The position numbers and the translations under genes are program-made. This document shows, one piece after another, positions 35,288 to 48,481 of a DNA stretch of 64,000 nt. The notes below the pieces were generated by a model. The model had not been told where the DNA came from. It worked only from the letters and a program-made list of their open reading frames with translations, and did no database searches. Location of the stretch: assembly GCF_013402795.1 (NCBI RefSeq), contig NZ_CP058595.1, positions 965,501-1,029,500 of the forward strand. Direction: 5' to 3'. Source of the stretch: Costertonia aggregata. Its GTDB lineage: Bacteria > Bacteroidota > Bacteroidia > Flavobacteriales > Flavobacteriaceae. Numbering within the stretch: position 1 is the first letter of the stretch; each line of letters opens with the position of its first letter.

Positions 35288-36739
35288 ATGTATTCAAAAC
35301 GAATATGCAGAAAATTCTTGGTGATTCTATCATCGGCACTCTTGCTTTTTGCCTGTAAGACTGAAAAAAAGGAGCAAAATGAAACGGCAGGGCCTCCCCC
35401 ACCGAACATCGTAGTGATCGTAGCCGACGATATGGGTTGGCATGACCTAGGCTGTTATGGTAATGATTTTTTGGAAACCCCTAACCTGAATCGCTTGGCG
35501 GCCCAAGGCATTCGCTTTACCGATGGGTATGCAGCAGCTCCTTTGTGCAGTCCGTCCCGTGCCAGTCTCTTAACCGGCCTTCACCCTATCTCTGTAAATA
35601 TTACAGAACATATTCACGGTAACCGTCCGCCAGGTCCAAAACAAAAACTGAAAACACCCCCGGTAAGCCAACAACTGGAACTGGAATACATAACCACTGC
35701 CGAGGCCTTAAAAAAAAGGGGATACGCCACTGCCCATGTTGGTAAGTGGCATCTTGGAGGGGGCAAGTTTTCCCCACAACATCAGGGATTTGACCTCAAC
35801 ATTGCCGGAGCTTGGAACGGGCTTCCCCAAAGTTTTTTCTATCCATTTTTTCCGATGGGAGAAAAACCCGAAATCCAGGATGGATATAAAGAGGGGGATT
35901 ACCTCACCGATGTACTGACGGACAAGGCTGTGGAATTTATTGAAAAACAAAAGGATACTACATTCTTTTTGAACCTTAATTTTTACTCCCCCCATGTTCC
36001 CATAGAAGGTAAAGAGGAACTCGTGGAAAAATATAGAAAGAAGCGTGGCAACGATGACGGAAGCATCATGCCCAATATACACTATGCCGCCATGATAGAA
36101 TCAATTGACCAAAACGTTGGAAGGGTAATGAACAAACTGGAAGAACTAGATCTTGCTGAAAACACGCTTATTGTCTTTACTTCCGATAATGGCGGACTTT
36201 CAGTACAGGAAGTCCCTGCTTTTGCAAAACATACTCCCCCGACGGACAATGGCCCGCTAAGGGCAGGAAAAGGATATTTATACGAAGGTGGTATTCGCGA
36301 GCCTTTTATAGTACGTTGGCCCAAGGTGATACAGCCCGGACAGACGAACGATACTCCTGTAATAGCACAAGATCTCTTCAATACATTTATGGATACGAAC
36401 GATACCTCCTCCGAAAGTACCAAAGATGGTATGAGTCTGATACCGATATTCAAAGGTGCAAAGTTAAAGGAAAGAGGATTGTTGTGGCATTTGCCGCACT
36501 ACAGTCCGCAACATGGAAAACCAAGCTCTGCCTATAGGGAGGGGGATTGGAAAATACTCCATTTTTATGAGGACGACCGTTATGAGCTCTACAATTTGGC
36601 CGAGGATTTTTCTGAATCGAATAATCTGGCGACAAGCGACCCCAAAAAATTGGAGGAAATGAAAAAGAAACTGAACGCCAAACTAACCGAAATGGACGCA
36701 CAGCTGCCGGAATCGAATCCCAATTATACCGGAACATAA
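35288..36739 (+). CDS. Family S1 sulfatase lipoprotein
   Basis: A 483-residue formylglycine-dependent sulfatase. Signal ends with lipobox LLFAC (about residue 23). The metal-binding start NIVVIVADDMGWHDLGCYG (about 40-58) and the maturation motif LCSPSRASLLTG (about 87-98, cysteine to formylglycine) are intact, followed by GKWHLGGG (about 152) and TSDNGG (about 300, metal ligands). It needs a formylglycine-generating or anaerobic maturase encoded elsewhere. It would desulfate the polysaccharide at the surface or in the periplasm. Position between rhamnosidase and esterase indicates a sulfated rhamnose-containing substrate. Confidence 0.93.
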   Translation: MYSKRICRKFLVILSSALLLFACKTEKKEQNETAGPPPPNIVVIVADDMGWHDLGCYGNDFLETPNLNRLAAQGIRFTDGYAAAPLCSPSRASLLTGLHPISVNITEHIHGNRPPGPKQKLKTPPVSQQLELEYITTAEALKKRGYATAHVGKWHLGGGKFSPQHQGFDLNIAGAWNGLPQSFFYPFFPMGEKPEIQDGYKEGDYLTDVLTDKAVEFIEKQKDTTFFLNLNFYSPHVPIEGKEELVEKYRKKRGNDDGSIMPNIHYAAMIESIDQNVGRVMNKLEELDLAENTLIVFTSDNGGLSVQEVPAFAKHTPPTDNGPLRAGKGYLYEGGIREPFIVRWPKVIQPGQTNDTPVIAQDLFNTFMDTNDTSSESTKDGMSLIPIFKGAKLKERGLLWHLPHYSPQHGKPSSAYREGDWKILHFYEDDRYELYNLAEDFSESNNLATSDPKKLEEMKKKLNAKLTEMDAQLPESNPNYTGT

Positions 36740-36749
36740 AATTTGAGGT

Positions 36750-37563
36750 ATGACCAAATTGAGTACAGTTATTTTTTTTACTTTTTTTTGGGCGAATGTC
36801 CTTGTCGCCCAAAAACCTATTTACGAATTGGTCAAGGATTTACCCTACTATCCCGATACCATTGCTCAAACCGATGGTTACCTTTTAGAACGCTGCAAAC
36901 TGGATGTATACTACCCAAAAGAAGCAGTAAACGTTCCGGTTATTGTTTGGCTCCACGGAGGAGGGCTATCCAGTGGCGAAAAACATATCCCCGAGGGATT
37001 ACTGGAGCAGGGATTCATAGTAGTGGCGGCCAATTATCGGTTGTACCCCAAGGTGAAGCACCCTGCTTACATTGAAGATGCCGCGGCAGCCGTGGCGTGG
37101 GTGTTCAAAAATATAGACACTTACAATGGTGATTCTAGGTCCATATTTGTTTCGGGCCATTCCGCAGGAGGTTATTTGGCGAGCATGGTAGGCCTGGATA
37201 AAAATTATTTGCAAAAATACGGAGTGGATGCGGATGGTATTTCTGGCTTGATACCGCTAAGCGGACACACCATTACCCATTTTACCGTTCGTAAAGAACA
37301 AAATATTGGGAAAACCCGGCCTATTGTAGATCAATATGCCCCTTTGTTCCATATAAGAAAAGATGCTCCGCCCACGCTATTGATTACGGGGGACAGGAAA
37401 CTGGAACTCATGGGACGGTACGAGGAAAATGCCTATTTCTGGCGTATGATGAAAATTATAGGACATCCTAACATAGAACTATATGAATTGGACGGTTATG
37501 ACCATACAGGCATGGTTGGCCCATCATTTCAACTAATGATTAATTTTATAAAAGACACAAAGC

Positions 37564-37580
<17 letters not shown>
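36750..37580 (+). CDS. Secreted alpha/beta-hydrolase (carbohydrate esterase candidate)
   Basis: A 276-residue protein with an N-terminal signal (about 3-20, ending VLVAQ). It has the HGGGLSSG oxyanion loop (about 69-76), the nucleophile elbow GHSAGGYLA (about 138), an acid candidate in LLITGDRKLEL (about 212) and histidine in DGYDHTGM (about 250), as in hormone-sensitive-lipase/BD-FAE-type esterases. Beside the sulfatase, 10 bp downstream, it probably removes acyl groups such as acetyl from the glycan. Specificity is not shown. Confidence 0.85.
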
Positions 37581-42260
<4,680 letters not shown>

Positions 42261-42381
42261 ATTGATGTACGATATAGGATTATCCGACAAATTTTGTCAG
42301 CGAAAAATAGCGAAGGTATTTCTAACTCTTCATAACTTAATAGTGAAAAACCATTTTGTTGTACCTATGTTGTACCCAAAC

Positions 42382-42413
42382 AAAAAAAGACCCCTTGTTA
42401 CCAAGAAGTCTTT
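42382..42413 (-). terminator. Terminator downstream of tRNA-Leu
   Basis: On the minus strand AGACTTCTTG pairs with CAAGGGGTCT (with two G-U pairs) around a GTAA loop, then seven T. It begins within a few bases of the tRNA 3' end and closes a monocistronic tRNA transcript. Confidence 0.8.
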
Positions 42414-42418
42414 CGTTG

Positions 42419-42500
42419 TACAGGCGGAGAGACTCGAACTCTCACACCTTGCGGCACTAGATCCTAAGTCTAGCGTGTCTACCAATTCCACCACGCCTGC
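42419..42500 (-). tRNA. tRNA-Leu, anticodon UAG
   Basis: An 82-nt class II tRNA. Acceptor GCAGGCG pairs with CGCCTGT (one G-U), discriminator A. The anticodon arm is CTAGA-CTTAGGA-TCTAG, so the anticodon is TAG in DNA, reading CUA and related leucine codons. The long variable arm TGCCGCAAGGTGTG and a T arm with GTTCGAG are present. CCA is not encoded. A perfect -7 box lies 23 bp upstream and a terminator follows. Confidence 0.96.
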
Positions 42501-42523
42501 ATATCATACTTAAAATTGGATTG

Positions 42524-42531
42524 CAAATATA
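42524..42531 (-). promoter_or_regulatory. -7 box (TATATTTG) of the tRNA-Leu promoter
   Basis: Perfect TAnnTTTG on the minus strand, 23 bp before the tRNA 5' end. A TTTC sits about 18 bp further upstream as a poor -33 element. Confidence 0.55.
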
Positions 42532-42609
42532 AAGCAAAAAATCAATTTAGAAATACTAACACTTTAAAAAGTTCTTTTAGTAATTTTATATGATTTTTTA
42601 ACTATCGTC

Positions 42610-43998
42610 ATGCAAAATATAAAAGACTACATTTCACAACATAAACAACGGTTTTTAGATGAATTGGTACAGTTGTTGAAAATACCTTCCATAAGTGCTG
42701 ATTCTGCCTTTTCCCAAGACGTGCTTAATACTGCGGACAGCATAAAAACATCTCTTGAAAGAGCTGGTTGTGATTTGGTAGAAATTCATGAAACCGATGG
42801 CTACCCCATAGTTTACGGAGAAAAAATAATTGATGCCGATTTACCGACTGTACTGGTTTACGGCCATTACGACGTTCAGCCCCCTGACCCTACAGACCTT
42901 TGGCATTCGCCACCTTTTGAACCTGTGATAAAACCTACAGACCTACATCCGGAGGGTGCCATTTTTGCCCGTGGCGCTTGCGATGACAAGGGTCAAATGT
43001 ATATGCATGTAAAAGCAATAGAGTTTATGGTCAAAACCCATCAACTACCCTGTAATGTTAAATTTATGATCGAGGGCGAAGAAGAGGTAGGCAGTAATAA
43101 TTTAGCGGTTTATGTGGCGAAAAACAAAGCGAAACTGTCCAATGACATTATCTTGATTTCCGATACGGGGATGATAGCGAATGATGTACCATCAATCACC
43201 ACCGGATTGCGTGGATTGAGTTACGTAGAAGTTGAAGTCACCGGACCAAATCGTGATTTACATTCAGGATTGTATGGTGGTGCCGTAGCAAACCCTATCA
43301 ATATATTATCCCAAATGATAGCATCCCTTCATGACGATAACAACCACATTACCATACCTGGATTTTATGACAAGGTCGAGGAACTTTCCGCTACCGAACG
43401 GGCCGAGATGGCAAAAGCGCCCTTTGATATTGAAGCGTACCAAAAAGCGTTGGATATTGATGCCGTTTATGGGGAAGACGGGTACACAACAAATGAACGA
43501 AACTCCATACGCCCCACGTTGGATGTAAATGGAATATGGGGTGGGTACACGGGCGAAGGTGCAAAAACGGTCATTGCCAGCAAGGCATATGCGAAAATTT
43601 CTATGCGATTGGTCCCCGATCAAGATTGGGAAGAAATAACCCAACTCTTTAAAAAACATTTTGAAAGTATTGCCCCCAAAAGCGTAAAAGTAAAAGTAAC
43701 ACCGCATCATGGTGGTCAAGGTTATGTAACACCAATCGATACCATTGCATATCAAGCCGCTTCAAAAGCATATGAAACTACTTTCGGAAAGAAACCAATA
43801 CCGCAGCGGAGTGGTGGTAGCATTCCTATTGTTTCATTATTTGAACAAGCATTGGGAAGTAAAACCATACTGATGGGATTTGGTCTGGATAGCGACGCCA
43901 TCCATTCACCCAACGAGCATTTTGGGGTTTGGAACTACTTAAAGGGGATTGAGACGATACCTTATTTCTACAAATATTTTACCGAGATGAGTTCCTAG
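42610..43998 (+). CDS. M20 family metallo-dipeptidase
   Basis: A 462-residue cytosolic peptidase with no signal. Metal and catalytic motifs: VYGHYDVQPPDP (about 87-98, histidine ligand and aspartate), ARGACDDKGQMYMH (about 121, bridging aspartate), IEGEEEVGS (about 157, catalytic EE), and the terminal histidine in DAIHSPNEHFG (about 440). The lid region contains LHSGLYGGAVANP. This order is that of carnosinase/PepV-like dipeptidases (M20 dipeptidase). Upstream 110 bp holds the tRNA promoter on the other strand; it stands alone. Confidence 0.9.
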   Translation: MQNIKDYISQHKQRFLDELVQLLKIPSISADSAFSQDVLNTADSIKTSLERAGCDLVEIHETDGYPIVYGEKIIDADLPTVLVYGHYDVQPPDPTDLWHSPPFEPVIKPTDLHPEGAIFARGACDDKGQMYMHVKAIEFMVKTHQLPCNVKFMIEGEEEVGSNNLAVYVAKNKAKLSNDIILISDTGMIANDVPSITTGLRGLSYVEVEVTGPNRDLHSGLYGGAVANPINILSQMIASLHDDNNHITIPGFYDKVEELSATERAEMAKAPFDIEAYQKALDIDAVYGEDGYTTNERNSIRPTLDVNGIWGGYTGEGAKTVIASKAYAKISMRLVPDQDWEEITQLFKKHFESIAPKSVKVKVTPHHGGQGYVTPIDTIAYQAASKAYETTFGKKPIPQRSGGSIPIVSLFEQALGSKTILMGFGLDSDAIHSPNEHFGVWNYLKGIETIPYFYKYFTEMSS

Positions 43999-44042
43999 CT
44001 TTTAGAGAAATTTATTTTTATCGATACACGTTAGCAATCAAC

Positions 44043-44621
44043 TTATACTATTTTAACGTACTTCGTAAGAATAACTATCTGCTGTGCTCCGACTTTGCCC
44101 TCTATGTATTCGGCATTTTCGCGGTCTAGACTTATTCTACGAACGGCTGTACCTTGTTTGGCCACCAAACTTGACCCTTTGACTTTAAGGTCTTTGACAA
44201 GCACGACATTATCCCCATTGTCCAAGACAACACCGTTTACGTCCCTATGAACAATCTTTTCACTTTCTGCCAGTCCCTCGCCCGTCGCCTTTGCCCATTT
44301 TAGAGTATCGTCGTCCAAATACATAATATCCAATAAATCTTTGGGCCACCCTTCACCTTTAAGCCTATTTAACATTCGCCATGCGATTATTTTTACGGTA
44401 TTATGCTCACTCCACATACTATCGTTAAGGCAACGCCAATGATTGGGGTCCATTTCGTCCTCATTTTCGATTTGATGTATACAGATATCACAAGCCAACA
44501 GACTCCCATCCAAACCCCCCGTAGAAATAGGAGGAACTTCATATATGTTCAGATTATCGGCAGTGCTGCACAGCTCGCATACATTTCCACTTCTCGTCTT
44601 TAACTCTTCTAAAAGCTTCAT
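44043..44621 (-). CDS. PhnA-like zinc-ribbon protein
   Basis: A 192-residue protein starting MKLLEELKTRSGNVCELC; an ATG one codon earlier is possible and a longer frame was rejected. Two CxxC pairs, CELC (about 15) and CDIC (about 44), form a zinc ribbon. The C-terminal ~70 residues (DNGDNVVLVKDLKVKGSSLV ... VRRISLD) are the PhnA domain. Despite the name, PhnA proteins are not part of the C-P lyase. Function is unknown in this phylum. Single gene, convergent with the M20 peptidase. Confidence 0.85.
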   Translation of the reverse strand: MKLLEELKTRSGNVCELCSTADNLNIYEVPPISTGGLDGSLLACDICIHQIENEDEMDPNHWRCLNDSMWSEHNTVKIIAWRMLNRLKGEGWPKDLLDIMYLDDDTLKWAKATGEGLAESEKIVHRDVNGVVLDNGDNVVLVKDLKVKGSSLVAKQGTAVRRISLDRENAEYIEGKVGAQQIVILTKYVKIV

Positions 44622-44750
44622 CATATCAAATATCAAGAATACAAACATATAACTTTAAGGAGTATTGTATGATTTTGCAAAAGTTTCGGTTGGCGACTAC
44701 GAAAGAATTTTCTTGCGTAGAATATTTTTTTAATGTATATTAAGTACACT

Positions 44751-45032
44751 ATGAGTGGGCATATTATTGACATGGTAAATCGAATAAAGCAGAACAAAAT
44801 CCAAAAAAGGAAGAAGTTCAAAGGCGATAATAGATCGGTTTTACTATCTGAAAACATAATAGAACCTACCGAATATACCTTCCCTAAAATATCAAAGTCT
44901 AAGCTTGAGACAATAAAAAGTGATATTAAAAAAGCTGCTAGAAAAAACAGGATTCATTCTCTGTATCTGCTTGTTTTTTCTATAGTATTAACTGCACTTA
45001 TTGTTTTTACTTTCTTAAAATTATACAGATAA
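44751..45032 (+). CDS. Small membrane protein of unknown function
   Basis: A 93-residue protein with a basic N-terminal half (RIKQNKIQKRKKFKGDN) and one transmembrane helix near the C-terminus (about 68-88, LYLLVFSIVLTALIVFTFLK). The start at 44751 is preferred over an ATG six codons earlier. Such proteins are common in Flavobacteriaceae, but I do not recognise a named family. It ends 24 bp before the BlaI operator cluster and is not clearly part of that operon. Confidence 0.65.
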   Translation: MSGHIIDMVNRIKQNKIQKRKKFKGDNRSVLLSENIIEPTEYTFPKISKSKLETIKSDIKKAARKNRIHSLYLLVFSIVLTALIVFTFLKLYR

Positions 45033-45055
45033 GTCTATTTTTTTTTCCACAAACT

Positions 45056-45115
45056 CTACATTTGTAGAATTAAAGTATTTATTCTATATTTGTAGAGTTA
45101 ATTCTAAGAATGTAG
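45056..45115 (+). promoter_or_regulatory. BlaI operator cluster overlapping a TTTG/TAnnTTTG promoter
   Basis: Three dyads: CTACATTTGTAG (45056-45067), CTATATTTGTAG (45084-45095) and CTAAGAATGTAG (45104-45115), matching the TACA-N2-TGTA type bound by BlaI/MecI. TTTG at 45061-45064 and TATATTTG at 45085-45092 are separated by 20 bp, exactly the Bacteroidota -33/-7 spacing, and each lies inside a dyad. Bound repressor would cover the whole promoter. Confidence 0.82.
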
Positions 45116-45118
45116 AAA

Positions 45119-45484
45119 ATGCAGTTATCCAAGACCGAAGAGGAACTCATGAACATTATCTGGAAACAGAAGAGGGCATTTATGAAAGATTTACTTGAGG
45201 CTTATCCGGACCCCAAGCCCGCGACTACAACAATTGCCACACTTTTAAAACGTATGGCCGACAAGGGCTTTATAGCTTACAAAAGCTTTGGACGCTCCCG
45301 CGAATATTATCCCTTGGTCAAAAAGAAAGATTATTTTTCGAAACATGTGAACGGCCTCATAAAAAACTTTTTCAATAATAGCCCCGGACAGTTTGCCTCG
45401 TTTTTTGCCCAAGAGACCAACCTTAGTAAATCTGAACTTGAGGAATTGAAAAAATTGATAGACCAAGAAATAGAAAAGAAATGA
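45119..45484 (+). CDS. blaI: BlaI/MecI-family transcriptional repressor
   Basis: A 121-residue winged-helix repressor. MQLSKTEEELMNIIWKQKRA, FMKDLLEAYPDPKPATTTIA (recognition helix) and LLKRMADKGFIAYKSFGRSR are typical, and the C-terminal helices (FFAQETNLSKSELEELKKLI) form the dimer and cleavage region. It should bind the three dyads 4-63 bp upstream, so it probably represses itself. Its stop overlaps the start of the M56 sensor as ATGA, so they are coupled. Despite the name, a role in beta-lactam resistance is not implied. Confidence 0.92.
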   Translation: MQLSKTEEELMNIIWKQKRAFMKDLLEAYPDPKPATTTIATLLKRMADKGFIAYKSFGRSREYYPLVKKKDYFSKHVNGLIKNFFNNSPGQFASFFAQETNLSKSELEELKKLIDQEIEKK

Positions 45485-47247
45485 CCATGCTAGTATATCT
45501 TGTAAAGTCTATCGCCTGTATGGCCGCTTTTTTGGTCTTTTATAGATTGATGCTGGAAAAAGAAAACATGCACACGTTCAAACGTTTTTATCTTTTGGGT
45601 GCGCTGATTGCTTCTTTTATTATACCGAGTGTTGTTTTTGTGGAGTATATTGAGCCTATATCCTCGTCTGCCCTGGAAATACCTTTGTCCTACAGTACAA
45701 CCGATACAATAGTATCCGAACAGCCTACGGATATGGATGTTATCAATTGGCCGGTGCTGTTTGGGTGGGTCTATGTAATCGGGTTGCTTTTCTTCGGATT
45801 TCGATTTTTCAAGCATCTCGTACACATTCTAAGAAGAATACAGAACAATACCAAGCTTAAAGAAAACTCTAGTATTAAAGTGTTGATACAAGAGCAAATA
45901 CCCCCGCACACTTTTTTTAAGTATATTTTTTTGAACCGGAAAAAATTTGAAACGAACGGTATTCCCAAGGCAGTACTCACCCATGAGGAAACCCATGCCA
46001 AACAATATCATAGTGTAGACGTTCTTCTTGCGGAGTTTTTACAAGTGCTTTTTTGGTTCAACCCTTTTCTATACCTATTCAAGAAAAGTATAAAACTGAA
46101 CCATGAATTCTTGGCGGATAGTGCCGTATTGAAAACAGAAAAGAATACTTACAATTATCAAAACACATTACTTTCTTACCTATCACAGGAAAGTTTCGAA
46201 AAACATCAGTCGATCGGCATGGCCAATGCCTTTAATTATTCATCAATCAAAAAACGATTTAAGATCATGAAAACAAAAACATCAAAAAAAGCTGTTGTGC
46301 TACGAAGTATCTTAGTGCTTTCTTTAGTAGCTCTATTGTTATATGGGTTTAGCGAAAAGAAAGCCATTCAAAAAGAAAGAACAATGCCTAAAGAACAAGA
46401 AAACAGGGTAAGAACAACTCCTGAACGAGTGTCAAAACACAAGGCTGTTCCTGACCAAATGCAAGCCATTACATCAGAAGAATCAAGGATATTGGAAACC
46501 ATGTACGAGAAGGTGCCGAAAAAGGAAAGCGCGAACGACGAATCTTTTCCAAAACATCCAGAAAAAATGCAAGACGGTGCTACCCAAGGCCAAATAGCCC
46601 AGTACAATACCCTAGCAAAAAAGTATAATGCCATGCTGTCCAAAAAGGGCAATATTCGCATTAAAAAATCTGAGGTAGACCGTATGGAATACATTTATAA
46701 CGTAATGTCCGACACACAAAAAGCGAATGCCGAACCCTTTCCTGATTTTCCCGAACCACCTGAACCCCCTTTACCTCCCGTTGATAAAATAAACAAGGTA
46801 GAGCAAAAACTACTAGAGCTAGAGAAAAAGCGGACTGACCGGGAAACATTGATAAAAGAAGAGGAAACAAAAATGATGGAGCAAGAACTATTATTGATTC
46901 AAAATGAGGTCGAAATAAAAGAATTAGAAGAGATAAAAGAGTTAGAAGAATCAGAGGGGTTGGAGGAGTTGGAAGAATCTACACACCAAGAAGAAATCGG
47001 GATGATAGAAGGGAAAGTCAAAAAAGAACAAGCCAAAATCCCGGCCCCTCCCGCTCCGCCAAAACCAAAATCGCCATTGGACCATGCCATAGAAATGGCG
47101 AAACAGGGTGCCACATTTTATTACAAGGGCAAAAAAATCACTTCGGACCAAGCCATTAAAATCTTAAAAAACGATAAAGATTTAAGTATGGACATCGTAA
47201 AAAAGAACGGCAATGCACCCGTAGTCAAAATTGATACCCATTTTTGA
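45481..47247 (+). CDS. blaR1: BlaR1-like M56 membrane peptidase sensor with a coiled C-terminal region
   Basis: A 588-residue protein. N-terminal membrane helices (about 5-22, 38-55, 88-110) enclose the M56 zinc peptidase, with HEETH (about 169-173) and FLADSAVL (about 213). A further helix at about 275-292 precedes the extracytoplasmic part. That part has a proline-rich stretch (FPDFPEPPEPPLPP), a glutamate-rich coiled coil (ELEEIKELEESEGLEELEES), another proline block and a short end domain (ATFYYKGKKITSDQAIKIL). No beta-lactam-binding domain is seen, so the signal is something else. Coupled to blaI by an ATGA overlap and closed by the terminator 34 bp later. Confidence 0.87.
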   Translation: MTMLVYLVKSIACMAAFLVFYRLMLEKENMHTFKRFYLLGALIASFIIPSVVFVEYIEPISSSALEIPLSYSTTDTIVSEQPTDMDVINWPVLFGWVYVIGLLFFGFRFFKHLVHILRRIQNNTKLKENSSIKVLIQEQIPPHTFFKYIFLNRKKFETNGIPKAVLTHEETHAKQYHSVDVLLAEFLQVLFWFNPFLYLFKKSIKLNHEFLADSAVLKTEKNTYNYQNTLLSYLSQESFEKHQSIGMANAFNYSSIKKRFKIMKTKTSKKAVVLRSILVLSLVALLLYGFSEKKAIQKERTMPKEQENRVRTTPERVSKHKAVPDQMQAITSEESRILETMYEKVPKKESANDESFPKHPEKMQDGATQGQIAQYNTLAKKYNAMLSKKGNIRIKKSEVDRMEYIYNVMSDTQKANAEPFPDFPEPPEPPLPPVDKINKVEQKLLELEKKRTDRETLIKEEETKMMEQELLLIQNEVEIKELEEIKELEESEGLEELEESTHQEEIGMIEGKVKKEQAKIPAPPAPPKPKSPLDHAIEMAKQGATFYYKGKKITSDQAIKILKNDKDLSMDIVKKNGNAPVVKIDTHF

Positions 47248-47280
47248 TTCTGAATTGGATACAAATCACAAATCACTGTT

Positions 47281-47305
47281 AAAGCCTTCGTTTAGAAGGC
47301 TTTTT
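47281..47305 (+). terminator. Rho-independent terminator of the blaI-blaR1 unit
   Basis: AAAGCCTTC (47281-47289), loop GTTTA, GAAGGCTTT (47295-47303) and a T run. It separates the sensor operon from the DUF4407 gene. Confidence 0.88.
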
Positions 47306-47371
47306 ATGTAACAAAATACTCCAAATCACGTTCTAATCGTATCGAATATTCATCAATCAAATCAGAACACT

Positions 47372-48472
47372 ATGTTACAGAATTTTTTTATACTCTGCTC
47401 CGGGGCCGATTCCGAAATCTTAAAAACCTGTTCAAAAGGGGAACAGAACAAATATGCAGGTATTGGTGCCACGGTCTTTTTTACCGCAGTAATGGCTTTC
47501 ATTGCCAGCAGTTACGCCCTGTACACGGTTTTTGACACTATGTATACGGCTATTTTTTTTGGTTTACTATGGGGCTTATTGATTTTTAACTTGGATCGTT
47601 TTATTGTTTCTACCATCAAGAAAAGAGACAGTTTCAAGCATGAGCTTTTACAGGCAAGCCCAAGAATAGTGTTGGCCGTAATCATAGCCGTTGTCATCTC
47701 CAAACCTTTGGAGATGAAGATTTTTGAGAAAGAGATAAATCAGGTACTGTTAGAGCAAAAGAATGAGCTGACGCTTGCCAATAAAGACCAAATTGCCCAA
47801 CAATACACCCCTGCCGTTGAAAAACTGAATCAGGATATCGCTAATTTAAAGGATGAAATCGCTACAAAAGAAGCGGAGACCAATGCTTTATACGATACTT
47901 ACATTGCCGAAGCCGAAGGTACGGCGGGTACCAAACTTTTGGGAAAAGGGCCAGTATATAAAGAAAAACGTGAAAAGCATGATGCCGCCTTGGCAGAATT
48001 GCAAACGCTTAAAATCGCCAATACCGAAAAGATAGCGGGAATAGAATCTCAAATTGACGCATTGAATATCGAATATGCCGATACGGTCAAAAACACCCAA
48101 CCCATTATTGATGGCTTTGATGGACTCATGGCCCGCATAAATGCGTTGGGAGAATTACCGTGGTTTCCTTCGTTTTATATTTTTCTATTGTTTTTAGCGA
48201 TAGAGACTTCGCCCATTATAGCCAAGCTGCTGGCCCCCAAAGGAGAATATGATATTAAAATAGAGGAAGAAGAAAGTATCTTGGCCGCTTGGACGACCCA
48301 AAAGGTATCACAGCGCAAACTCATTATCTCAACGGATAATGACATGAACCAACATATCTTTGAAGACCTTAAAACCGAACAGGAACTTTATGATTACAAA
48401 AAGAAGAAAGCTGAGGAATTGTTACGCCTTCAAGCCGATAAATTTCACGACATACAGGTAAAAAATCTTTAA
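47372..48472 (+). CDS. DUF4407 membrane protein
   Basis: A 366-residue protein. The N-terminal part CSGADSEILKTCSKGEQNKY and four membrane segments (about 34-55, 58-78, 100-118 and 265-285) with LLIFNLDRFIVSTIKKRDS between them are the DUF4407 pattern. Residues ~125-245 form a long soluble coiled coil between the third and fourth helices. DUF4407 function is not established. It is a separate transcript after the blaR1 terminator and ends 9 bp before a convergent gene. Confidence 0.88.
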   Translation: MLQNFFILCSGADSEILKTCSKGEQNKYAGIGATVFFTAVMAFIASSYALYTVFDTMYTAIFFGLLWGLLIFNLDRFIVSTIKKRDSFKHELLQASPRIVLAVIIAVVISKPLEMKIFEKEINQVLLEQKNELTLANKDQIAQQYTPAVEKLNQDIANLKDEIATKEAETNALYDTYIAEAEGTAGTKLLGKGPVYKEKREKHDAALAELQTLKIANTEKIAGIESQIDALNIEYADTVKNTQPIIDGFDGLMARINALGELPWFPSFYIFLLFLAIETSPIIAKLLAPKGEYDIKIEEEESILAAWTTQKVSQRKLIISTDNDMNQHIFEDLKTEQELYDYKKKKAEELLRLQADKFHDIQVKNL

Positions 48473-48481
48473 AAACGTAAA

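Noticed and set aside
42262-42513. 83-residue frame overlapping the tRNA
   Set aside because: It spans the tRNA-Leu gene and its terminator on the opposite strand, so it is spurious.
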